Assembly (NCBI GenBank): GCA_047921215.1
Contig: JBLRWO010000006.1
Span: forward strand, 1 to 64,000
From: RECM01 sp047921215
Lineage (GTDB): Bacteria; Bacteroidota; Rhodothermia; Balneolales; Cyclonatronaceae
Direction of reading: 5' to 3'
DNA: 64,000 bases
The position numbers and the translations under genes are program-made. Positions 44,529-54,266 of this stretch are shown here, in pieces. The notes below the pieces were generated by a model. It worked only from the letters and a program-made list of their open reading frames with translations, ran no database searches and was not told the origin of the DNA. Position 1 is the first letter of the stretch. Each line of letters begins with the position of its first letter.

Positions 44529-45028
44529 GTTAATAATCGGAATTTGTCGGTTTGAAGTGGATTGAATATAGCACCTATGCATATCAAAACCATGGTAAAG
44601 GGTTCCCGCCATCGTTTCCGGCACCCGTTGCTGAACGGGACTCCCCGCCCGGCTATCATTATAATAATCCCAATATTGTTAATTATGAGCTGCAGAGGGG
44701 TCAAATCTGAAACCGTACGAAGAACAGCCGGTTGGTACCTGTGCGGAAAGATGCCTTTGTGCAAGGGTAAGGATATCGCCGCAGGGCCATGCGAAAAGTA
44801 CGTTATTTATCGGAAGCTGATAACCAAATTTTGGGCCCGACGAAGTACGTATTAGTAATATATTCGGGTAATCAAACATATGACTGGAAGTACAGACTAT
44901 TCAAACAGGGGAAACGGTTCAAGGCTTATGCTCTATGCAGGCGCAATGCTGATTTGTTGTGTTCTGACGGTAATTGTAATCATGAACGGGGAATCGGGCA
45001 GCTATTTTGCGATGTTATCCGTTTACGA
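44529..45028. other. 500-bp intergenic region before the epimerase gene
   Basis: No ORF here is convincing; the two plus-strand frames have odd composition and one runs into antisense dxs. A small hairpin CCCGTT-GCTG-AACGGG occurs at about 44625-44640. The region should hold the epimerase-scpA promoter on the minus strand and the dxs 3' end. Confidence 0.45.
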
Positions 45029-46969
45029 TCATTTTCCGGTCAGTTTGGAATCAGCTTTACGGTACTGTCCGAACAGGGAACGGACCCTGTCTGCTATACT
45101 TGCAGGATCGATGCCGATCTCCCTGTGCAGTTCCATCTGGGATCCGTGCTCCACAAGCCTGTCGGGAACCCCCATCAGGGTGACGGGTGTGAGAAGTCCT
45201 GCATCGGCCATATATTCCAGCACGGCCGACCCGAACCCGCCCAGCCTGGCGCCGTCTTCGATGGTTATCAGATGGTCGTAGGATCCGGCAGCCTGCCTGA
45301 TGAGCTCTTCGTCCAGCGGTTTGGCAAAGATCATGTTGAAGTGTCCGGCATGAATACCCTCTTTTTCAAGGTTATCGAGGGCTTCGGTCACGTAATTGCC
45401 GATTGTGCCAAACGACAGCACGGCAACGCTTTCCCCCTCCCTCAGGTACCGGCCTTTACCGACCGGCATCAGTGAGTACTCTTCAGGGAGGTCATAGCCG
45501 CAGGTCTCACCCCGTGGATAGCGGATGGAAAAGGGACCGTCTTCATGCCGTGAAGCGGTATACATGAGATCGCGCAACTCAATCTCATTCATCGGGGCCG
45601 ATACGACCACATGGGGCAGACATCTCAAAAATGAAGTGTCGTACAGTCCGTGATGGGTGGGCCCGTCGGCACCGACCAGTCCGGCACGATCCATACAGAA
45701 CACTACAGGGAGTTTCTGTATGGCCACATCGTGCACTACCTGATCGTAACCCCTCTGCAGAAATGTGGAATAGATGGCAGCGTAGGGTTTTTTACCCTGT
45801 GTTGCCATCCCGGCTGCAAATGTTACAGCATGCTGCTCGGCTATGCCAACATCAAAGGCACGGTCGGGCATCTCCTGCATCATTTTAAGCAGTCCGGTAC
45901 CGCTGGGCATGGCCGGTGTAATACCCACAATGCGGTCATCCTTTTTGGCCAGTTCAATAATGGTATCGGCAAAAATATCCTGGTACTTGGGGATGCTGGC
46001 AGGTTTCTTCACCACAAGAGACTTGCCGGTAATTTTGTCGAAGGGGCTTCCCGAGGCGTGCCATTTCACCTGGTCTTTCTCGGCAGGGGCAAAACCCTTG
46101 CCTTTTACCGTAACAATATGGAGCAGTTTGGGTCCCGATACCTGCTGCAGGTCCTTGATCTGCCGGGCCAGGGCCTTTACGTTGTGCCCGTCGACCGGGC
46201 CATAGTATTTAAACCCGAGGGCCCGGAACAGCGCGCCGGGTGTCAGGGCCGAAAGCATGGCGCCTTCCAGCTTGGATGCGACCTTCCGCATTTTTTCACC
46301 CGCCTTGCTGAAATGGCCCAGCATCTCATACACATCATCCCTCAGCTTGTTGAAGGTTGTGCTTGTGGTAATGTCGGCGAGGTATTCTTTGAGGGCCCCC
46401 ACGTTCGGGTCGATCGACATATTGTTGTCGTTCAGTATTACAAGTACATCACTTTTTAGTGCACCGCCATTGTTGAGGGCTTCAAAGGCCATTCCGCCCG
46501 TCATGGATCCGTCGCCGATTACGGCCACTACCGATTTTTTTTCTCCGTTCAGGTCTCTGGCAACCGCCATGCCGAGCGCGGCAGATATGGAAGTGCTTGA
46601 ATGCCCCACGCCGAAGGTATCGTAGGGGCTTTCACTGCGTTTGGGAAAACCGGATACACCGCCGTATTTGCGGTTGGTATGGAAATTGTCCTTCCGCCCG
46701 GTAAGCATCTTGTGGCCATAGGCCTGGTGACCCACATCCCAGACCAGCAGATCGTCGGGGGTGTTCAGTACATAATGAAGAGCCACGGTAAGTTCAACTA
46801 CGCCTAAGCTTGCACCGAAGTGGCCGCCGTGTACTGATACCGTGTCGATGATGTAATCCCGAAGTTCAAAGCAGACATCGACAAGCTGGTCGTGAGTGAG
46901 TTTTTTAAGATCGGCCGGACTTTTGATCCCCGCGAGCAGCGGTCCGGGTGTTCCATTAGACGGTTCCAT
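45029..46969 (-). CDS. dxs: 1-deoxy-D-xylulose-5-phosphate synthase
   Basis: DXS condenses pyruvate and glyceraldehyde 3-phosphate in the first step of the methylerythritol (non-mevalonate) isoprenoid pathway, using TPP. The 646-residue protein has HGGHFGASLGVVELTVALHY, WDVGHQAYGHKMLTGR, the TPP motif GDGSMTGGMAFEALNN, GIAEQHAVTFAAGMA and DRAGLVGADGPTHHGLYD. Length is normal. It follows xseB after three bases, a common pairing. Confidence 0.97.
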   Translation of the reverse strand: MEPSNGTPGPLLAGIKSPADLKKLTHDQLVDVCFELRDYIIDTVSVHGGHFGASLGVVELTVALHYVLNTPDDLLVWDVGHQAYGHKMLTGRKDNFHTNRKYGGVSGFPKRSESPYDTFGVGHSSTSISAALGMAVARDLNGEKKSVVAVIGDGSMTGGMAFEALNNGGALKSDVLVILNDNNMSIDPNVGALKEYLADITTSTTFNKLRDDVYEMLGHFSKAGEKMRKVASKLEGAMLSALTPGALFRALGFKYYGPVDGHNVKALARQIKDLQQVSGPKLLHIVTVKGKGFAPAEKDQVKWHASGSPFDKITGKSLVVKKPASIPKYQDIFADTIIELAKKDDRIVGITPAMPSGTGLLKMMQEMPDRAFDVGIAEQHAVTFAAGMATQGKKPYAAIYSTFLQRGYDQVVHDVAIQKLPVVFCMDRAGLVGADGPTHHGLYDTSFLRCLPHVVVSAPMNEIELRDLMYTASRHEDGPFSIRYPRGETCGYDLPEEYSLMPVGKGRYLREGESVAVLSFGTIGNYVTEALDNLEKEGIHAGHFNMIFAKPLDEELIRQAAGSYDHLITIEDGARLGGFGSAVLEYMADAGLLTPVTLMGVPDRLVEHGSQMELHREIGIDPASIADRVRSLFGQYRKADSKLTGK

Positions 46970-46972
46970 GTA

Positions 46973-47179
46973 TCAGGCTTCGGTTTTGTTCGGATTCACT
47001 TTCCGGATCTTCAGTTCGGCCTCTTCGAGTGTTTCCGAGCAGAGTTTGGCAAGCTTCATCCCCTCCTCGTACAGTTTGATCGACTCTTCAAGTGAAACGG
47101 CAGGATCCTCGAGTTTACTGATTATTATTTCCAGCTTACTCAAAGCATCTTCGAAGCTTAAACGTTCCTTTTTTTCCAT
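46973..47179 (-). CDS. xseB: Exodeoxyribonuclease VII small subunit
   Basis: A 68-residue helical hairpin protein with the XseB pattern SFEDALSKLEIIISKLEDPAVSLEESIKLYEEGMKLAKLC. It binds the XseA catalytic subunit. xseA is not in the window beside it. It is followed at three bases by dxs, a frequent xseB-(ispA)-dxs order; here ispA is absent from between them. Confidence 0.93.
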   Translation of the reverse strand: MEKKERLSFEDALSKLEIIISKLEDPAVSLEESIKLYEEGMKLAKLCSETLEEAELKIRKVNPNKTEA

Positions 47180-47365
47180 TTTACTGTTTTGTTTGGGTGT
47201 AATGCCGGCATGGACCGGTTAATCATAAGCATTTTTACCCAAAATCGCCGGACCGGGCGGATGTTTTTTTCGGTTCTGTCTTTAATTCGTCTGACAGCGG
47301 GGGTAAATGCCGCACACCGGCAGGAATATTATTATTTACAGATATCAGGCCGGCTGATGAACCTT

Positions 47366-49777
47366 CTATTTCCAGTGTAGCCGTTTGAAGGCTGTTCCGT
47401 CAGACCGGAGTATTACAGCGCCTTCAAGAGCGGTGTACCATAACTCTGCCCCGGTTGACGCCAGTCTTATTACGGCATCACGATGAGGGTGGTTGTACCT
47501 GTTACGCATGCCGCACGATACGATGACCGTTTCCGGCTGAACTTCGTCGAGGAAGTAGTCATGTGAACTGGTATGACTGCCGTGGTGACCTGCCTTCAGT
47601 ACACTGCTTTGCAGAAGGCTGCCGAAAGTGGCCTGCATATTCGATTCCGAAAGCTCCTCGGCATCTCCGGTCAAAAGCAATACTGTGTGTCCGTACTGAA
47701 GCCGTAATACCACCGAATGGGCGTTGGGATCGCGGCTATGCATGTCGGGTGCAGGTGCCAGCACTATGGCCAGTAAATGCGGGTCAAGTAGCGGAACATC
47801 TCCCTGCTGCAGGGGGATAACAGTAACAGAATGCTGGTGTGCGGCTTCGGTATATCTGTTATAGAGCGCCGACTGATATTCGGCTGGCGACTGATAGATC
47901 ACCCCGATATAGATATTCCCGATCAGAGAAAGGATGCCGCCGATGTGATCGGAGTGAGGATGAGACAGGATTACGGCATCAAGTCTGTTTACACCCTTAT
48001 CGAGCAGGTAGGGCAGTATTACATGGCGGCCAGAGTCGGAAAACGGGTTCAGCACCCCGGCATCATACAGAATATGCCTGCCAGAGGGCGTTTTGATGAG
48101 GACTGCATCGCCCTGCCCCACATCAAAAAAGACCACTTCAAGCTGGTTTCTGCCCCGTTCTCCCGCAAATGTATGAATCCGTTCGGCACAGAGTACAATG
48201 AGCAGAAGTATGATCAGTTTCCAGCGGTATGCCGGAACCAGGGCCGCTGAGAAAAGACCGAACATTAAAATCCAGGTCAGGAAAATGAACACCGAGGGGC
48301 GCTGAACTGAGATCCAGCCGGTAACCGACTGATTGGTAACATCCACCAGCACCGACATCAGGGTGATCATAAGGTCGGCGGGAATTCCGGCTGTAAGTGC
48401 GGCCTGCTGGCTTACCATCGCTATGGGCAGTGAGATAAAAGAAGCGAGAAAAAGAATCTGGGCCAGGGGAACAGCCAAAACATTCAATAAAGGCCCGATG
48501 AGTGAAAATTCCCGGAAGTAGAGGGTCAGAACCGGGAACAGTCCGCCCTGAATAAGAATGCTGAGTCCGAACATGGTCAGGACGTTGCCCTTCCAGGTAT
48601 ACCTGATGTTACGGGGGATGAGCCGCTGCAGCATGGGCAGAGATACAAGAATGATGATGACCGCAGTGAATGATAGCTGAAATCCCACATCGTACAGGTA
48701 CCGGGGATCGTACAGCAGAAGCAGGATGGCAGCCAGTCCCACTAGGTTCAGGGAGTCGCGGATTTTGCAGAAAACCGATCCGGTGGCCAGCAGGATGGCC
48801 ATCAGGCTGGCGCGGGTAACCGATGCGGTGAAGCCCGTAATGCCGGCATACAGTACCAGAACGGAAATGAGCAGTACCATGGCGGCACATTTTCCCGCGG
48901 CCGATGTGCGCAGCCAGGGGAACAGAAGCCATACCGGCATCAGAACGAATCCCACATGCATGCCCGATACCGCCATAATGTGCGACAATCCGGCGCGGGA
49001 AAATGACTGGCGCATGCCTGCGTCAAGCTCGGCCTTGTAGCCGAGTATCACTGCTTTTGCAAGTGCACGGTTCTGCTCCCGGAACATCGAATCGATCAGA
49101 CGATAAGAGCGGTGGCGCAGCGGTGCCCATCCGCGTATATGCACACCCGTTGATGCAACCGAGTCAAAAACGATTTCACCGAAAATATTCTGGCGGTAAT
49201 TCCACTGCCTGAAATCAAATTCGTGGGGATTTCGCCGTTCCCGGAAACCACCCGCCCTTCCGGTTCCGGTAATCAGGGTTCCGGGTGTGAGTTCCTGCGT
49301 AATCGTGGTATCTGCATTGAACATACGGTAGCGCAGCTGTGCATTCACGGCAAACGAGCCGGAGCGTACCATGGCTGAGTCGATGAGCACCACCCCGTTC
49401 AGTGTACCGTTACTGTTTATGGATGCGGTGATCAGGTGCCCGCTTACCTGAACCGGCTCCTGTTCCCATTCCAAAAGAACCCCGACCGGCTGCGGAATCT
49501 CTACGTGTGCCGCCTGCATCCGGAACCACCCTGCGAGCACGATACCTGCCAGGTAGATCATGGTCAGGATGGAGGTGTTCCGTACCGATATGCTGAGAGC
49601 GGAATAGTAACTGAAGCAAATAAAAAGAGTAAACCAGACGGCAAGCACGCCTGCCGCCAGTATGGGCCCGGCATTCGGTGTAATCTCACAGAGCCAGATA
49701 CCGCAAACAAACAGTACAGCAATCCGGACTGCCGGATATCTGGAAAAGGGAAACCGGTATGAACTGCGTAATTCCAT
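47366..49777 (-). CDS. comEC: ComEC/Rec2-family DNA-uptake channel protein
   Basis: ComEC carries incoming single-stranded DNA across the inner membrane in natural transformation. The 803-residue protein shows an N-terminal DUF4131 region, the competence domain with KAVILGYKAELDAGMRQSFSRAGLSHIMAVSGMHVGF and many membrane helices, and a C-terminal metallo-beta-lactamase domain: FFDVGQGDAVLIKTPSGRHI, LSHPHSDHIGG (metal ligands), LLTGDAEELSE and LKAGHHGSHTS. All three parts are present, so the protein is full length. It suggests competence or DNA scavenging. Confidence 0.93.
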   Translation of the reverse strand: MELRSSYRFPFSRYPAVRIAVLFVCGIWLCEITPNAGPILAAGVLAVWFTLFICFSYYSALSISVRNTSILTMIYLAGIVLAGWFRMQAAHVEIPQPVGVLLEWEQEPVQVSGHLITASINSNGTLNGVVLIDSAMVRSGSFAVNAQLRYRMFNADTTITQELTPGTLITGTGRAGGFRERRNPHEFDFRQWNYRQNIFGEIVFDSVASTGVHIRGWAPLRHRSYRLIDSMFREQNRALAKAVILGYKAELDAGMRQSFSRAGLSHIMAVSGMHVGFVLMPVWLLFPWLRTSAAGKCAAMVLLISVLVLYAGITGFTASVTRASLMAILLATGSVFCKIRDSLNLVGLAAILLLLYDPRYLYDVGFQLSFTAVIIILVSLPMLQRLIPRNIRYTWKGNVLTMFGLSILIQGGLFPVLTLYFREFSLIGPLLNVLAVPLAQILFLASFISLPIAMVSQQAALTAGIPADLMITLMSVLVDVTNQSVTGWISVQRPSVFIFLTWILMFGLFSAALVPAYRWKLIILLLIVLCAERIHTFAGERGRNQLEVVFFDVGQGDAVLIKTPSGRHILYDAGVLNPFSDSGRHVILPYLLDKGVNRLDAVILSHPHSDHIGGILSLIGNIYIGVIYQSPAEYQSALYNRYTEAAHQHSVTVIPLQQGDVPLLDPHLLAIVLAPAPDMHSRDPNAHSVVLRLQYGHTVLLLTGDAEELSESNMQATFGSLLQSSVLKAGHHGSHTSSHDYFLDEVQPETVIVSCGMRNRYNHPHRDAVIRLASTGAELWYTALEGAVILRSDGTAFKRLHWK

Positions 49778-49841
49778 ACATAATGGAGCCCGATCAGAAA
49801 TAAATCTTACACCAGAATTTTATAGTTACCCCATTTCCCCG

Positions 49842-49890
49842 TTCCCTATTCCCTATTCCCTATTCCCTATTCTAATGTTCCCTATTCCCT
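49842..49890. repeat. TTCCCTA heptamer tandem repeat
   Basis: Four exact TTCCCTA units run from 49842 to 49869, then after a short break TTCCCTA and TTCCCT follow at 49878-49890. It lies between divergent comEC and the isoaspartyl peptidase gene. A similar but shorter TTCCCTATTCC stretch lies upstream of gltX near 6650. Slippage-prone copy number could affect promoter spacing. Confidence 0.75.
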
Positions 49891-49970
49891 GATCTCCTCC
49901 CCCCGGTTTCCCCGAACTCCTTTTTAGGTTACATTACCTGGTATACCATTATAAACCAATCAGAATATCC

Positions 49971-51014
49971 ATGCGAATTTTTACCTTTCTGTTACTGATT
50001 TTATTATTGTCTGCAACCTCAAGCTGTACGGACACAGAAATGCAGGAAACCCAAATCCAGTTTCCAACCCTTGATTATTCGATAGCCATCCATGGCGGGG
50101 CCGGGGTGATGTCGCGCGATATGCCCGTGGAAACACGTGAGGCCTACATCCGGTCTCTCACCGAAGCGCTGACCATAGGCAGGGATATGCTGGCAGAGGG
50201 GGCGTCCAGCCTTGATGCCATCGAATCGGTTATCCGGTACATGGAAGATGACTCACTTTTCAACGCCGGGCGCGGAGCTGTTTTGACCAACACCGGCACA
50301 GCCGAGCTCGACGCGTCTGTTATGGACGGACGGGATCTGTCGGCCGGGGCCGTAGCAGGTGTAAAGACCGTCAAAAACCCGATCAGCCTGGCCCGGCACG
50401 TGATGGAAAACTCGAGGCACATCCTGTTTGCGGGTGAGGGTGCTGAAGACTATGCCGGCGAAGCCGGTGTAGAGAGGGTCGGAAACAGCTATTTCATTAC
50501 CGAAAACCGTCGCAAGCAGCTTGAAAGGGCAATAGAACGCGATGAGGTAAGCCTCGATCATTCAGGAGGATCGGCTTCCATCCAGACCCGTGAAGCAGCC
50601 AATGACAGAACCGGAACGGTTGGCGTGGTTGCTTTGGACCGTGACGGCAATCTTGCAGCGGGTACATCCACCGGAGGCATGACCAACAAGCGGTTTGGAC
50701 GGGTGGGCGATTCGCCGCTAATCGGTGCGGGTACCTATGCAGATAACCGCACCTGTGCCATTTCAAGTACGGGAACCGGCGAGCAGTTTATCAGAAATGC
50801 AGTGGCCTATCAGATATCGGCAATCATGGAATACACGGGGGCGGGTCTGCAGCAGGCCGCCGAGATGGTGGTCTTTGAAAAACTGAAGCAGGGCGATGGC
50901 GGCATTATCGGCGTGGGCAGAGACGGGTCGATTGCAATGGTTTTCAATACACCGGGCATGTACCGCGGTGCAGCAAACTCCGAGGGATTATTTGAGGTGA
51001 AAATATGGGATTGA
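49971..51014 (+). CDS. Isoaspartyl peptidase/L-asparaginase (Ntn hydrolase), exported
   Basis: This 347-residue protein is a plant-type asparaginase that cleaves beta-aspartyl peptides and asparagine after autoprocessing. The alpha part has IAIHGGAGVMSRDM, VIRYMEDDSLFNAGRGAVL and ELDASVMDG. The nucleophile Thr lies in DRTGTVGVVALD, followed by AAGTSTGGMTNKRFGRVGDSPLIGAGTYAD, the expected substrate-binding run. A signal with SSC at the end of the hydrophobic stretch suggests a lipoprotein. It may salvage damaged or nutrient peptides, as the M28 peptidase would. Confidence 0.93.
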   Translation: MRIFTFLLLILLLSATSSCTDTEMQETQIQFPTLDYSIAIHGGAGVMSRDMPVETREAYIRSLTEALTIGRDMLAEGASSLDAIESVIRYMEDDSLFNAGRGAVLTNTGTAELDASVMDGRDLSAGAVAGVKTVKNPISLARHVMENSRHILFAGEGAEDYAGEAGVERVGNSYFITENRRKQLERAIERDEVSLDHSGGSASIQTREAANDRTGTVGVVALDRDGNLAAGTSTGGMTNKRFGRVGDSPLIGAGTYADNRTCAISSTGTGEQFIRNAVAYQISAIMEYTGAGLQQAAEMVVFEKLKQGDGGIIGVGRDGSIAMVFNTPGMYRGAANSEGLFEVKIWD

Positions 51015-51057
51015 CCGGCCCGGCCGATCGGCCTGTTACCGGGCGCTGTACCGGTAT

Positions 51058-51843
51058 CTATACTTCGTTAAACTTCTCCCGGAGATCCTGAATGTAGATA
51101 CCGATGTCGTTTCTCAGTTCGTGCAGGTCGGCGTGCAGGTTATGGTAGATGGCGTTGGAGAAATAGCCCCTGTTTTTCATATCGCGAAGCCGGGCAAGGG
51201 CGCTGTTGGCCGCATACAGGGCTTTTTTGCAGTAGGCGATGTTGCCGCCGAGTACATCCCTGTCGAAACCGAATGAGTACCCTGCCGCCAGTTTGGCACT
51301 TATCTGTATGGTATCGGTGATAAAGGCGTTGATGTCGTTTCTTTCGGCAGCACTGGGAATCGATTCGGCTATCTTCATGGCTTTGGAGCCAAAGTTATGC
51401 GAATCGGTATATACTTTCAGATTTTCGATGGAGCCGTAATCGGTAAGCGCATATTCTTCGCTGAGGTATTTCCAGTCCTCACCCGCGTAGTCGAGGTCTT
51501 CGTTTTCCTCGTCTTCGTCAAGTTCATCGAATTCATCAAAACCGGAGTCGAAAAACAGGTCCTCATCCTCATCGAACTCGTCATCCCCGTCGAATTCATC
51601 GTCATCGTCGGGGAAATAGGCCTCCTCGAACATGAGCTCCTCTTCGATGAATGCATCAAGTGCATCCTGTTCAGAGACGGATTCATTGAGGAGTTTCAGC
51701 CATCGAGGTGGGCTGTCGGCCTGCCCGAGGTTTGACTCGATGAATTTTTTAAGTTGCCTGGTTTTAAGTTCCATCTCCTCGAGATGTGATTCCCATTGGA
51801 ACTCATTCCAGATTTCGCCGTCGAAATTTTCAGATCTCATCAA
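51058..51843 (-). CDS. Acidic hypothetical protein with C-terminal helical bundle
   Basis: This 261-residue protein has a long Asp/Glu/Phe-rich middle section (residues about 75-125, e.g. DDEFDGDDEFDEDEDLFFD). A helical C-terminal half follows, with YCKKALYAANSALARLRDM and YHNLHADLHELRNDIGIYI, similar in feel to four-helix-bundle domains of unknown function. The acidic tract suggests disorder or binding of basic proteins or cations. I do not recognise the family. It stands alone, convergent with the asparaginase gene. Confidence 0.75.
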   Translation of the reverse strand: MMRSENFDGEIWNEFQWESHLEEMELKTRQLKKFIESNLGQADSPPRWLKLLNESVSEQDALDAFIEEELMFEEAYFPDDDDEFDGDDEFDEDEDLFFDSGFDEFDELDEDEENEDLDYAGEDWKYLSEEYALTDYGSIENLKVYTDSHNFGSKAMKIAESIPSAAERNDINAFITDTIQISAKLAAGYSFGFDRDVLGGNIAYCKKALYAANSALARLRDMKNRGYFSNAIYHNLHADLHELRNDIGIYIQDLREKFNEV

Positions 51844-51942
51844 ATAGTCTAAGTATTAAGATAGCCGAAATGATATACCCAATATATCAATTCGACTGTC
51901 AAATACAACGTTTCAAAGATTAATTTTAATATAGATTGGAAC

Positions 51943-52779
51943 TTATAAACGTTCCAGAACCCCGATCATAACACGGGTCATTTTGGGTTCGGCCATGTCG
52001 GCTGCCTCCAGTATTTCAGACATTACAACGGGTTTGAGGGAGTCGGGGAAGCACTCGTCGGTAATAACCGATATTCCGAGTACCTTCATACTCATGTGAA
52101 CGGCCGCTATCACTTCGGGAATGGTGCTCATGCCTACTACATCAGCGCCGATGGATCTGAGAAAACGGTATTCGGCCCGTGTTTCGAGGTTGGGTCCTGG
52201 TACGGCAGCATATACACCCTCATGCATTTTAATGGCATTATCGAGGGCAACCTGCTCTGCGAGCAGGATCAGATCGCTGCTGTAGGGTTCGCTCATGTCG
52301 GGAAAACGGACACCGAGATCATTGTCGTTGGGCCCGATCAGGGGATTGTCGCCGATCAGGTTGATGTGATCGTTGATCAGCATAATGTCGCCCCGGCGGT
52401 AGTTCGTGTTCATTCCGCCACAGGCATTCGACACCAGCAGGGTATGTACACCCAGTTCCCTGGCAACGCGGACCGGGAATACGATCTGTTGCATGGTATA
52501 GCCTTCATAGTAGTGGAAACGGCCCTGCATGGCAACCACGCGCTTGCCACCGAGGGTGCCGAACAGAAGTCTGCCGGAATGGCTTTCTACGGTTGATACG
52601 GGGAAGTGGGGGATTTTGTCGTAGGAGATGCTGGTGTCTACATCAATCTGTTCGGCGAGGCGGCCGAGGCCGGTGCCGAGAATAATCAGGTACTCCGGAT
52701 CAAAAGAGGTATGTTCAGTAATAAATGTAAGTGCTTCGTTCCTTTTTCTCCGAAACTCCTCTACGGTTTCAATATGCAT
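51943..52779 (-). CDS. punA: Purine-nucleoside phosphorylase (trimeric type)
   Basis: The enzyme splits purine nucleosides with phosphate in salvage. The 278-residue protein shows LIILGTGLGRLAEQI, the phosphate-binding TVESHSGRLLFG, MQGRFHYYEGYTMQQIVFPVRV, VSNACGGMNTNYRRGDIMLINDHINL and GVYAAVPGPNLETRAEYRFLR with VGMSTIPEVIAA, the trimeric PNP signature. Length matches. It lies five bases after divIVA. Confidence 0.95.
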   Translation of the reverse strand: MHIETVEEFRRKRNEALTFITEHTSFDPEYLIILGTGLGRLAEQIDVDTSISYDKIPHFPVSTVESHSGRLLFGTLGGKRVVAMQGRFHYYEGYTMQQIVFPVRVARELGVHTLLVSNACGGMNTNYRRGDIMLINDHINLIGDNPLIGPNDNDLGVRFPDMSEPYSSDLILLAEQVALDNAIKMHEGVYAAVPGPNLETRAEYRFLRSIGADVVGMSTIPEVIAAVHMSMKVLGISVITDECFPDSLKPVVMSEILEAADMAEPKMTRVMIGVLERL

Positions 52780-52784
52780 GTGCG

Positions 52785-53423
52785 TTAATCTATATCATCA
52801 AGGATGTCGTCCAGGTTTTCGCTTCCCGGGACGGCAATTTTTTCTGTTTCTGTTTCTGTTTTTAATTCTGAATTGTTTTCTTTTGCCCGCTCATTCTTTT
52901 TTTCTTCAACCCGCCGTGATTTTTTCCCGGTGCGGGTCTGTTCTTCGTCTTGAGTGAGCGAGTAAATATCGGAATCATCCCTTGAAAAACTCTGCAGCGA
53001 TTTCTGGGCTGAATCAATATATGACCCGATACCGCGTAATATTTCCTCGCGGCGTTCAAGCAACCTCAGAATGCTTTGGCGGATCTCCTGACGCTGAACG
53101 CGTACATCCTGAAGAATTTTTTCCGCTTCCATTTCTGCCGTTTCGACTTTTGAGCGGGCTTCTTTCCGGGCGGTTTCGATTCGTTGTTCCGCATTTTCCC
53201 TGGCAGTTTGCAGGGTTTCGTGCAGGGCTTCCTCTACCCGTTCATAGTGCTTCAGCTTGTCGCGCAGTTGCGAAATTTCACGCTCCTGGTCCTTGATCCG
53301 TCCAACGGCCTGTTCCCACTCGGTGGCAATAACATTCAGAAAGGCGTTTACTTCAGAAATGTCATATCCGCGCAGTGTTTTTTCGAACGTTCGCTGTTTG
53401 ATCTCCAGTGCAGTAAGGTTCAT
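52785..53423 (-). CDS. DivIVA domain-containing coiled-coil protein
   Basis: The 212-residue protein has the DivIVA N-terminal domain: LTALEIKQRTFEKTLRGYDISEVNAFLN (membrane-curvature binding) followed by a long coiled coil (residues about 35-150) and a charged C-terminus. DivIVA proteins mark curved membranes and organise division or growth. In Gram-negative bacteria the family is less common. It lies in an apparent operon yggS - two small membrane proteins - divIVA - punA, recalling the ylmE...divIVA order of Gram-positive division clusters. Confidence 0.9.
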   Translation of the reverse strand: MNLTALEIKQRTFEKTLRGYDISEVNAFLNVIATEWEQAVGRIKDQEREISQLRDKLKHYERVEEALHETLQTARENAEQRIETARKEARSKVETAEMEAEKILQDVRVQRQEIRQSILRLLERREEILRGIGSYIDSAQKSLQSFSRDDSDIYSLTQDEEQTRTGKKSRRVEEKKNERAKENNSELKTETETEKIAVPGSENLDDILDDID

Positions 53424-53481
53424 GATATATACAGGTTACAATAGGGCTTGTGATGATAGTTTGGGTATATTCAGCGGCTTC

Positions 53482-53787
53482 TCAGGATTTCAGCCTGTTC
53501 GACAGCCGGGACTTTTTCTCTTCTTCCGATTCGAAATCGGGCAGCTCGTTAATCTTTTTGTCGTCCAGAAAATCCTGGTCTACGATTATCTGTTCAAGGC
53601 CTCTGAGCCGGCGTTCGGTTCGATTCATAAAATCGACAACTTCATGGGCTTTTTCTTCACTGAGCCCGCTTTTTTTCCGGTTGATCCAGGTATTGATCAG
53701 GCCGAAAACCTTGGATGCAAGATATCCGACCAGAAAAGTACCTGCAACAATTGCTACTATGGGTATGAGTAATTCAAAAGGTTGCAT
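53482..53787 (-). CDS. Small membrane-anchored coiled-coil protein (PspB-like layout)
   Basis: A 101-residue protein with one N-terminal membrane segment (LLIPIVAIVAGTFLVGYLAS), a basic stop-transfer and a helical tail with TERRLRGLEQIIVDQDF. The R-L-x-x-L-E-x-I pattern is like the end of phage-shock protein B, but sequence identity is too low for a call. It lies between divIVA and a second protein of the same layout, 19 bp away. Confidence 0.7.
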   Translation of the reverse strand: MQPFELLIPIVAIVAGTFLVGYLASKVFGLINTWINRKKSGLSEEKAHEVVDFMNRTERRLRGLEQIIVDQDFLDDKKINELPDFESEEEKKSRLSNRLKS

Positions 53788-53806
53788 ATGATCTGTGGTT
53801 TAGATG

Positions 53807-54139
53807 TCAGCTTTGTTGACGCCTTTTCTTCGCAAGTTCATTAACCAGTCTCTGATGTTCTGATTCCGGTTCGTTCTCGTCGGTTTCAATATCGTCGAGG
53901 GTAATCGATTTTCTGCGGTCGGCAAAACTTTCGGTGTCAGAGGCGGCTATTACTTCCAGGTTTTCAATCCGCTTGCGCAGGGATGCCAGCTGGGTTTCCA
54001 TATCTTTTACGTTATCACGGTTTTCGGTCTGAACCTTGAGATGCTTGAGTTTATTCTTCTGATATTCCGAAAAAGCACCGATCAGCAGGGTTGCAACAAC
54101 TATGATTGTCAGGAATGTCCACATATCGATTGGGATCAT
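53807..54139 (-). CDS. Small membrane-anchored coiled-coil protein (PspB-like layout)
   Basis: A 110-residue protein with one N-terminal membrane helix (MWTFLTIIVVATLLIGAFS) and a coiled-coil region METQLASLRKRIENLEVIAAS, again of PspB-like architecture. It continues with a charged tail. It and the neighbouring 101-residue protein may form a pair at the membrane under control of, or interacting with, DivIVA. Function unknown. Confidence 0.7.
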   Translation of the reverse strand: MIPIDMWTFLTIIVVATLLIGAFSEYQKNKLKHLKVQTENRDNVKDMETQLASLRKRIENLEVIAASDTESFADRRKSITLDDIETDENEPESEHQRLVNELAKKRRQQS

Positions 54140-54266
54140 AACATTACCGGTTTGAATTCAACCCTTAAAATACGAAATATAGCGCCTTGTGTTCGTATTG
54201 TTTTTTATTGTTCGGATGAGGTTGCGGGTTTGTCATTTTTACGGGTTCAGATACGGGTTCTGCCGA

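Noticed and set aside
44880..45281. 133-residue plus-strand ORF with one hydrophobic stretch
   Set aside because: The membrane-like segment is tempting, but the second half is antisense dxs and there is no partner gene or homologue that I recognise.
44789..45475. 228-residue plus-strand ORF upstream of and opposite the dxs 3' end
   Set aside because: More than half is antisense to dxs and the free N-terminal part has no motif or good start signal.
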